From NCBI GenBank assembly GCA_022712315.1, contig JALAGS010000235.1:1-64000 (forward strand): 64,000 nucleotides of DNA, read 5' to 3'. This DNA comes from Sphingobacterium sp. Lineage in GTDB: Bacteria > Bacteroidota > Bacteroidia > Sphingobacteriales > Sphingobacteriaceae. Of the stretch, positions 9,581-16,919 are shown piece by piece (the first letter of the stretch is position 1; each line of letters begins with the position of its first letter). A program made the position numbers and the translations under genes. Below the pieces are notes generated by a model that saw only the letters and a program-made list of their open reading frames with translations, did not search any database and was not told the origin of the DNA.

Positions 9581-11632
9581 ATGAAAAATTCATTTACACT
9601 TAAGGAAATTGCAGATTGGCAATTAAATGCAGCGCAATCAGTCGTTGACTTGCCACTCATACAACGCGGGTTTGTCTGGAGAACCAAACAGATTGAAGAC
9701 TTATGGGATTCTTTGTTAAGAGGGTATCCTATTGGGGCATTTTTATTATCTAAAACGGGAGATAGATATCACATGATGGATGGGCAGCAAAGAAGTACGG
9801 CCATCTTTTTGGGCTATAGCAATCCATATAAACAAAATGATAACGCAAAACTGTGGTCGATAAAAGGTGAAGTTCCGGTTGTATGGATAGATATTAGACC
9901 AGTTGATAAGCCTATTTCAAGCAAATATTCTATCAGATTGACTACTCAATCTCATCCGTGGGGATATCAGTCAGTACATAACGAAAAAAAGCTAACTGTT
10001 TCCGATAGACGTAAAGCTTTAGAGTTATTTCGTAAGGATCCTTCAAATGCCGGACTTTATACCGCGTTTAAAAATACCTCGGTTTTTCCTTATGATTCGT
10101 CATTTCCTATACCACTTTCATTTCTTTTAGAGTCAAAAAACACGGATGAAGTGGTCGCAGCCGTAGAGAAAAATCTCCCGTTTTTTTTCTCGACAAAGCA
10201 TGGCGGTTTTAAAACAAAAGATGAATATATAAATTTGTTGCGTACGGACCTGGAAAATGATTTGAAAGAAATTTTTGATACAGTTAAGCAGTTAAGTAAA
10301 ACAACAGTTAATACTGTTGTTATTGATGACCATGTTTTACATGAAGAGCAGCAAGAAGAGCAACCTACTTTGTTCGTCCGCATTAATTCAGCCGGAACAC
10401 CATTGAACGGCGATGATTTAATTTATTCAATTTACAAATCGATATTTCCTGAAGCCAAAGATTTGATTGATGAAATTGGATTTAGTTTTATTGCACCGAC
10501 TCAGGTCCTGTCAATGGCATCCCGTATAGTTGCTTCAGATCTAGATAGTTGGAAATATGTTAAGAGGATGAATGTTAAGGATTTTCAAAGACGTATTAAA
10601 GACGATGATTTTAAGTCAAATCTCCATAATCTTATTGCAAATAAAACTCTTAAGGATCTTTTTGCCAGAGCAATTGATATTCTCAGTGGTATTAATAACG
10701 TTCATTTTGACGGAGGGATGCCAGCTATAACTGTCAAAAACTTAATCAGCAAACATGAGGATCTGTTCTTGTTTTTGGTATATTGGTTATATATCAATAG
10801 AACTGATTCTGATGATTCTATAAGGTTAAAAATGATGGGGAAACTTTATACATTTGCTTGGTTTGAATTTGATAATATCCCACGCTTATGGAATGAATAT
10901 ATTGAAGATAAATCATTTTGGAGTCTTCCTATTAATGATTTAATTTGGTGGGATGGGCATTCTGGTATTCATATGCTTATCCATCCAAATTTACTGAGGG
11001 ATTATTATAGCGATCCAAAAGTAGAAGACATGTTTATTCATAACGATGAAAATCCATGGGGGCTTTTACCCGGTCACACTGGAGAGAAAATAGATCAGTA
11101 TATGAAATCTATTAAACAAACAGATCTTAGCCAAGAGCAGGTTAATGAATATTTCTGGAAATTTATCGGGCGGATCCAGTATAATAAACACCTTATCTTA
11201 TTAGCGCAGCGCCATTATGTTAATAAGACTTTTCCGGAGTTTAATCAAATAGAAGACTTTGAAGACACTAATGTACCTTGGGACTGGGATCACATTTATC
11301 CAAGTGAATGGGTCTATAGAAAGGAAAAATGTAATCGTAGCATTAAGTATTGGAACAATACTAATGGGAATTTAAGGGCGATATCTCTTGAAGAAAACAG
11401 GAGCAGAGGAAATTACCAAGCACCGGGAGATTTGGTTGAAGAGACTGAGAGGAGTAGATCTTTTATTACAAATGCTGACTGGGAGAATTGGCGGAAAATC
11501 AAAGAAAGGATATTTCATGACGAGGCCTACGATTACTTTAGGGCTGTAACTACACGTATGATAAATATCTATGAAGAATATTGGAATAGTTTAAAAATTG
11601 GAGAATTATTAGTTGAACCTGATGAATTATAA
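9581..11632 (+). CDS. DUF262/HNH protein, GmrSD/SspE-like nuclease
   Basis: A 683-residue protein with an N-terminal DUF262 (ParB-like) domain: LPLIQRGFVWRTKQIEDLW at residues 24-42 and MDGQQRSTA with Asp67-Arg71, the DGQQR motif thought to bind and hydrolyse nucleotides. Near the C-terminus WDWDHIYPSEW (Asp570, His571) followed by NTNGNLRAIS and an Arg-Gly segment forms a DUF1524-like His-Me finger nuclease motif. GmrSD and SspE, which share this layout, cut modified or phosphorothioated phage DNA. The gene starts immediately after the AIPR stop, so it is transcribed with the operon and may add a type IV-like restriction layer. It is not a constant member of the MutL-Z1-AIPR set. Confidence 0.85.
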   Translation: MKNSFTLKEIADWQLNAAQSVVDLPLIQRGFVWRTKQIEDLWDSLLRGYPIGAFLLSKTGDRYHMMDGQQRSTAIFLGYSNPYKQNDNAKLWSIKGEVPVVWIDIRPVDKPISSKYSIRLTTQSHPWGYQSVHNEKKLTVSDRRKALELFRKDPSNAGLYTAFKNTSVFPYDSSFPIPLSFLLESKNTDEVVAAVEKNLPFFFSTKHGGFKTKDEYINLLRTDLENDLKEIFDTVKQLSKTTVNTVVIDDHVLHEEQQEEQPTLFVRINSAGTPLNGDDLIYSIYKSIFPEAKDLIDEIGFSFIAPTQVLSMASRIVASDLDSWKYVKRMNVKDFQRRIKDDDFKSNLHNLIANKTLKDLFARAIDILSGINNVHFDGGMPAITVKNLISKHEDLFLFLVYWLYINRTDSDDSIRLKMMGKLYTFAWFEFDNIPRLWNEYIEDKSFWSLPINDLIWWDGHSGIHMLIHPNLLRDYYSDPKVEDMFIHNDENPWGLLPGHTGEKIDQYMKSIKQTDLSQEQVNEYFWKFIGRIQYNKHLILLAQRHYVNKTFPEFNQIEDFEDTNVPWDWDHIYPSEWVYRKEKCNRSIKYWNNTNGNLRAISLEENRSRGNYQAPGDLVEETERSRSFITNADWENWRKIKERIFHDEAYDYFRAVTTRMINIYEEYWNSLKIGELLVEPDEL

Positions 11633-11701
11633 ATGACTTTAAAATAGCATAGATTATCTGAGACAGAAGCGAAAATGCAGGTTCTATAAAAAAATATAAA
11701 T

Positions 11702-12114
11702 ATGAGAGATATTGTTTTTAAAGCGTTAGAATGCATAAAAGAAAATCCAGAGTATATCTGTAAATATTTGACGCCGAACGATACGGGCGAAAATGGTTCC
11801 CATCAAAGTGGTATATATATTAATAAAGCTGATGGTAGGCTTCTTTTCACAAAATCATTTAAAAAGGGAGAAAATGTACACAGTGATATTCTTATAGGTG
11901 GTTTGATTCAAATTTTGACAATCATTGTAAATTCATATACTATGGTAAGGGGAGAAGAAAGGACGAGTTTAGGATAACCTGTTTAAACAGAAAGCTTAGG
12001 AGTAATGATTTTTTTCTTCTTGTAAAAGTAGAGGAAGAGTTCATAGGCTTTATCTTTGATAATTCTCAGGCAGCTGTCTTTTTGACAAAAATACGCGATA
12101 TTCATACCGCATAG
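11702..12114 (+). pseudogene. EcoRII N-terminal-like domain gene, frameshifted
   Basis: The first frame (ATG 11702, stop 11977) contains KYLTPNDTGENGSHQSGIYI, which strongly resembles the start of the EcoRII N-terminal DNA-binding domain (EcoRII: LSANDTGATGGHQVGLYI). After roughly 11890 the similarity moves to another frame, which reads KFIYYGKGRRKDEFRITCLN and then DFFLLVKVEEEFIGFIFDN to a stop at 12112-12114. This second part matches the next conserved block of the same domain (IYY...R.E.RIT). The gene therefore carries one frameshift near 11885-11900, and a catalytic EcoRII-C domain is missing. It sits just upstream of a C5 methyltransferase gene, so it looks like the remnant of a type IIE-like restriction enzyme paired with that methylase. 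Confidence 0.75.
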
Positions 12115-12153
12115 TTTCTATATGATTTCACAGTCAGTGACATACAGATACTT

Positions 12154-13473
12154 TTGTTATTCAAACAATTTGTTTATATTTTTGTTGCAAATTACAAGCA
12201 TATTTTGGCTAAAACATTAAATTTTATTGATCTTTTTGCAGGAGCAGGTGGTTTGTCTGAAGGCTTTGTTCGGGCAGGATTTAATCCTATTGCCCACGTC
12301 GAGATTGATAAAGCTGCATGTTATAGTTTGAAGACACGTGCTGCTTACCATTATCTAAAAGACAATGGTAAGCTCGATACATATATTAAGTATTTAAAGG
12401 GAGAAATTGATCGCTTTACTCTATATCATCATACTGATATTCCAAATGAAATACTAGAAAGTGTTATACATTTGGGGATAGGTGAAGAGAACAATACTGT
12501 AATTTTCGATAGAATTGAGCGTAACCTGCCACAGGATAAAGAAGTTGATCTCATTATTGGGGGGCCACCATGCCAGGCTTATTCTTTAGTCGGTAGAGCT
12601 CGTTCTGAACATGGTATGCGAAAAGATCCACGTAATTTTTTGTATGTGCAATATGCAAACTACCTAGAACGATATAAGCCTAAGATGTTTGTTTTCGAGA
12701 ATGTTTTAGGGTTGAAATCGGCAGGGAAGGGCGCGTACTTAGCTAATATGGAGCGTCTCTTTAACAAAAAGGGATATAGTATACATATTTTTACTGTTAA
12801 AGCTGAAAATTTTGGTGTTCTTCAACAACGTCGTCGACTGATTATCATAGGTTGGAGACAGGATTTTGTTCCTAGTTTACCTGATCTAGACAATTATCAG
12901 TCCGGTATTCATGGGGTGGTGTCAGATATATTTGCCGACCTACCATTCTTGAATGCTGGTGAGGGGGTAGATAAGTACGTTGGTTATGATTCAAATGATT
13001 ATCAATATTTAAAAGATAGCCATATCCGTAATAGGATTGATGTTTTGACTCAACATATTGCTAGACCACATAATGATCAGGATAAGGAAATCTATCGTAT
13101 TGCTGTTCAAAAATGGCTTAAAGATCGGGAGCGTTTAAATTACAACGATCTGGCGGACCATTTAAAAACTCATAACAACCGAACTTCTTTTACGGATCGT
13201 TTTAAAGTCGTTGCTGACGATCTGAATGCGGCACAGACTATTGTAGCGCATATTGCAAAAGATGGACATTACTATATCCATCCTGATATTGATCAAAACC
13301 GTTCTATCTCGGTTCGTGAAGCCGCCCGTTTGCAATCTTTTCCTGACGATTTTTATTTTGAGGGTGTTAAGGAAGGTGCTAATCGCACAGCAGCATTCAA
13401 ACAAATTGGAAATGCTGTGCCTCCATTAATGGGGGAATTAATTGCAAAAGGTCTTTTACACCAGCTTTACTAA
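12154..13473 (+). CDS. DNA (cytosine-5-)-methyltransferase, second of three
   Basis: A C5 cytosine methyltransferase of up to 439 residues. Motif I is DLFAGAGGLSEGF, the catalytic loop is GGPPCQAYSLVGR, motif VI FENV, motif VIII NFGVLQQRRRLIIIG, and the C-terminal QIGNAVPPLMGELIAKGL is motif X. No in-frame ATG precedes motif I. A TTG at 12154 is the longest start, but family similarity begins only at LNFIDLFAG, so a TTG at 12205 is an equally plausible start. It lies 40 bases behind the EcoRII-like pseudogene and was probably its partner methylase. With its nuclease broken it would now be an orphan methylase. Confidence 0.88.
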   Translation: MLFKQFVYIFVANYKHILAKTLNFIDLFAGAGGLSEGFVRAGFNPIAHVEIDKAACYSLKTRAAYHYLKDNGKLDTYIKYLKGEIDRFTLYHHTDIPNEILESVIHLGIGEENNTVIFDRIERNLPQDKEVDLIIGGPPCQAYSLVGRARSEHGMRKDPRNFLYVQYANYLERYKPKMFVFENVLGLKSAGKGAYLANMERLFNKKGYSIHIFTVKAENFGVLQQRRRLIIIGWRQDFVPSLPDLDNYQSGIHGVVSDIFADLPFLNAGEGVDKYVGYDSNDYQYLKDSHIRNRIDVLTQHIARPHNDQDKEIYRIAVQKWLKDRERLNYNDLADHLKTHNNRTSFTDRFKVVADDLNAAQTIVAHIAKDGHYYIHPDIDQNRSISVREAARLQSFPDDFYFEGVKEGANRTAAFKQIGNAVPPLMGELIAKGLLHQLY

Positions 13474-13511
13474 CTATTCTACAAATAAAATTCCTTGCCG
13501 TATATTATACC

Positions 13512-14226
13512 TTGCTAATAATGCGGATGAATGAAATCGCCCACACACGTATCCGTTATGGCTTTGGACGTATATTTGTTCTTCTTCGACGAGAAGGTTT
13601 TACCGATAACCATAAAAGTGTTTACCGTATTTATAAGGCTTGTGGACTAAACCTACATGCCAAGCGGCCAAGACGAAGCCGTAGTGCTGCCCATCGATTG
13701 GACCGATTGCAGACTACAGATATAAATCAGGTTTGGAGCATGGATTTTTTACAGGATGAACTGTTTAACGACGAGCGTTTTCATATCTTAGCTATAGTGG
13801 ATAACTGTAGTAAAATGTGCCATGGTCTACTGGTGGGGAAGTCTTTAAAAGGTGCTCATGTAGTGGATGAACTAACCAAAGCCTGTTTGGTGGAAGGCTG
13901 TCGTCCGGAAAGAATCCAGTGTGACAATGGCAGTGAGTTTATATCAGAAGATGTGTAGACAGGTGGGCTTTCGAAAATCAGGTAACACTGGATTTTTCTA
14001 GACTTGGCAAACCTACTGATAACTCAATGGTAAATTCTGAGACGAATGTCTGTTAGTAAACTGGTTCCTATTACTTGAAGATGCCAGGAACAAGATTGAA
14101 AATTTTAGATGGGAATACAATCGTTATAGACCGCATTGAATGATTTAACTTCCAAAGAATTTGTTAACTTACAACTCACAAGACCCGAAATTCCACTTTT
14201 GACTGTCTGAACAACGGGGAGGAGGT
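13512..14226 (+). pseudogene. IS3-family transposase (orfB) remnant
   Basis: The intact stretch (13512-13958) encodes HTRIRYGFGRIFVLLRREGF, KRPRRSRSAAHRLDRL and VWSMDFLQDELF, then IQCDNGSEFIS. These are the helical region and the first two catalytic aspartates of an IS3-family (IS407-like) integrase-type transposase. After a stop at 13958 the same protein continues in other frames with VTLDFSRLGKPTDN, WFLLLEDARNKIENFRWEYN and LTSKEFVN, broken by several stops and shifts, to about 14226. orfA and the N-terminus of orfB are missing, and the catalytic Glu segment is disrupted. The element is dead; its end points are approximate. Confidence 0.85.
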
Positions 14227-14288
14227 CAACTGAATTAGCCCTATAAAATAATTGTATCCCCTTTCAGGTAGAATCAACAAAAATAGAA

Positions 14289-15532
14289 ATGAAAAAGATA
14301 TCAAATTTAAGGTTAAAGGTGCAGCTCACAAATGAATATTTAAGGACTGGGGGCGTGGAACAAATATTTGATCTTCTCTTACTGCGTGAATTACAATTGG
14401 TAAGAATCGATCCAGATGGTGAACCAATCTTGGAAACGATATCACCAGCAGTGAATGCGTTCATGCTAGGCATTTTGGCTTCACATAAATCTCCTCCTTT
14501 TCTGCATAAAGAGAATATCTCTGAGTATCAAAGTTTTTTGAAAAGAGTCTTTTCTTTGATCAGATTAATATTGAGACTGAAGAGGAAATCGACGAGCTGT
14601 TTGCCAAATACGAAAGTAGTAAGGATATTTTATTTAGAGGCCAACGTGAAGCTAAATGGCTTTTGTATAGCTCTCTGCAACGCTTTTGGGTTTGGGACAA
14701 ATTTGTGAAAGACCAAAATGAATACAATAGTTTTTTGGCTCAATTAACGAAAATGGGGGAAGAGGTATTTTTTAAAGATATAGAAACAATTCTTTCCCGC
14801 ATTCACATTGACACGATGAATGGACTCGCTATTCTTGGATTTCTTTAACACCATAATTGTCCAACTCCACTTTTGGATTGGACATACGATTTTAAAAATG
14901 CAATGTTTTTCAGTATTGACGGCATTGAAGGTTCCGACACTATTGTTGAAATCGAACAATATTTCAGTTTGTACTTTATAGAGGAGAAGAATTTAAGCGA
15001 AGCAGGAAGGAGAAAACTGATGCATGAAAGTTTAAATACAATTAGTAATGAACTCAAGATAAAATTAATAAAAGAGATTGCGGAAACGCAGGAAATAGAA
15101 AAGGAAATGATTGAAAAATTTAAAGAACGTAGCATATTTGATAAAGATAAATTGACTGGTTCTGGATTGGTTTCAAAAATGACTGAAATTGATACGCTAA
15201 TAAACTTTCCGATATCTTATTTTAGTGATAAAGACATTTCTAATGGTATCGCATTTTCAATATACAATAGTGAGAACATCATCAAGCAAGATGGAGTTTT
15301 TACTTGGAATAGTTCATTTGACAAGCCACTTGAAGTTGTTGCCCAGGAACAATTTCTTGAAACAAACGGCAGTGTGGAAAATTATAGGTTCTCTGAGTCT
15401 TACAACATTAACAAAAAATTGGATCCATACATAAGGTCTAAGCTAGAGATGTTAGGCATTAATAGAAAAAACATATATCCCGACACTACTATTGATGCTA
15501 GACCCATTTATACAAATTGCAAAGAAAACTAA
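14289..15532 (+). pseudogene. FRG-domain protein gene, broken by a frameshift and a nonsense codon
   Basis: Three open stretches join into one protein of about 414 residues. Frame one runs from ATG 14289 to around 14534, where adding one T to the T6 run at 14534-14539 restores a continuous reading (ISEYQSF-FEKSLFFDQ). The second part has ILFRGQREAKWLLYSSLQRFW, the FRG motif. At 14846-14848 a TAA stands where the family has Gln (GFL-stop-HHNCPTPLLDWT; the usual form is QHxxxPTxLLDW), so a CAA to TAA change is likely. The same frame then runs on to 15532. FRG-domain proteins occur often in phage-defence islands, with unproven activity. This copy lies between a dead IS3 element and the second defence operon. 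Confidence 0.82.
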
Positions 15533-15568
15533 AATAAATTTTGCCCATTAGGGCAGAATTTATTTTAC
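15532..15568 (+). terminator. Rho-independent terminator after the FRG pseudogene
   Basis: AAATAAATTTTGCCC (15532-15546), loop ATTA, and GGGCAGAATTTATTT (15551-15565) form a 15-bp stem with one mismatch. A/T-rich flanks on both sides could let it act in either direction. Confidence 0.7.
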
Positions 15569-15828
15569 ACCTTATTGTTGAACCGAAATCCTAACAGCTT
15601 TTCATTCCCGAAACTGTCCGAAATCCAAATATCAAAGGATTGTGATATGGTAGATGCTGACGGAGGGTGAGGTCGTCCACATTGACATTTTATAAAACTA
15701 CATTAATAATTGTAGCTATTTTTAGGGAAGATTACAACTGTTGGCTTGCCCAAAGTTGTATAAAATTTAAATTAAAGTAATAATGATTTTTTTATTCATT
15801 AGAAAATATAGATATTTAGCGTAAATTG
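15569..15828. other. Noncoding spacer before the second defence operon
   Basis: About 260 bases with no convincing reading frame. Apart from the terminator on its left and the promoter element on its right I see nothing in it. It may hold degraded remains of the neighbouring broken genes. Confidence 0.4.
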
Positions 15829-15836
15829 TATGTTTG
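15829..15836 (+). promoter_or_regulatory. Promoter -7 element for the methyltransferase/double-GHKL operon
   Basis: TATGTTTG matches the TAnnTTTG consensus of Bacteroidota promoters and lies 26 bases before the ATG at 15862. A clear TTTG at the -33 position is missing; only an AT-rich TTTAG is nearby, so the promoter may be weak. Confidence 0.5.
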
Positions 15837-15861
15837 GAAAAATAGAATGTTTTTGTAAGTG

Positions 15862-16919
15862 ATGGCTAAAAAAGTTAAAGGGTTGCAAGCAGTGGATTTC
15901 TTCTGTGGTGCGGGGGGATGTCCTGTGGTTTTTCTCAATCTGGTATAGAAATTTTAGCAGGGATCGATATTGAGCCTCAGTTTCGGGAGACTTATCTTGC
16001 TAATCATAAAAACTCCAAATTCATTAATAGAGATATTATTAAGTATCAACCTGAAGAATTAAAGAAAGAGATAAAAATTTCTAAGTTTGATGATAGCTTG
16101 ATTTTTATTGGTTGCAGTCCTTGTCAGTATTGGAGCAAGATCAATAAAGCTAAGCATAGGTCTTCTTATTCTAATAATTTGATTTATGATTTCCAACGTT
16201 TCATCAAATATTTTATGCCAGGTTACGTAGTCGTTGAGAATGTTCCGGGGATAGTGAATAGCAAAAATAATCATGTTCTTTTAAGTTTTCTTGACTTCTT
16301 AACTTTTCATGGTTACAAATATGAATATCAGATTATCAGAACGGATCATTATGGGGTTCCGCAAAAAAGAAATCGATTTGTGTTGATCGCATCTAGAGTT
16401 ACTAATGCAATTGTTTTTCCGAAGCCAGAAGTCCGTAACGATATGACTGTAAGAGCTTTTATTGGCCCCCATAATGGCTTCCCTATACTACAGGATGGTC
16501 ATGTAGACCCTGCCAACATAATGAATAACACCTCAGCTCTCAGTTCTCTTAATAAATTGAGAATTAAAGTTACTCCTAAAGATGGGGGAGATCGTATGGC
16601 ATGGAAAGATGATCCTAAATTGCAGATACCTGCATATGAAGGTAAGGATCATTATTATCGAAGTGTTTACGGAAGGCTTTGGTGGGATAGGCCTTCTACT
16701 ACGATTACAACTCGATTTATTGCAACATCATGCGGTCGATTCGGACATCCTGAAGAGGATAGGGGACTATCTTTGAAAGAAGGTGCTACATTACAGACCT
16801 TTCCTAAGAACTATCAATTCAAAGGAGGGCTTGTGAGTATTGCTAAGCAAATTGGCAATGCCGTGCCTCCAGAGATGGCTAGAAGAATGGCTAACGCAAT
16901 TGTATCGAAAAATGGCTAA
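15862..16919 (+). pseudogene. DNA (cytosine-5-)-methyltransferase, third of three, frameshifted at a G6 tract
   Basis: From ATG 15862 the sequence encodes MAKKVKGLQAVDFFCGAGG, the N-terminus and most of motif I. The frame is then lost at the six G residues at 15912-15917. With one more G the reading continues as MSCGFSQSGIEILAGIDIEP and runs to the stop at 16919, giving a complete 352-residue enzyme. As it stands, translation from the ATG at 15918 would give 333 residues lacking the SAM-binding FxGxGG. The rest is intact: SPCQYW with the catalytic Cys (88 in the restored numbering), ENVPG, YGVPQKRNRFVLIAS and KQIGNAVPPEMARR. The break could be a recent mutation, a reversible length change of the tract, or a sequencing error. 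The stop overlaps the start of the GHKL gene by 8 bases. Confidence 0.85.

Noticed and set aside
314..11632. BREX, DISARM or Druantia system
   Set aside because: No PglZ, BrxL, DrmA/B or DUF1998-type genes. The gene set fits the MutL-Z1-AIPR type instead.
16840..16911. Earlier start of the double-GHKL protein at 16840
   Set aside because: The extra 24 residues only reflect the other-frame coding of the methylase C-terminus. The ATG at 16912 gives the expected N-terminus.
15918..16919. The third methylase as a complete 333-residue gene starting at ATG 15918
   Set aside because: That start removes the SAM-binding motif I, which is encoded just upstream in the other frame from ATG 15862.
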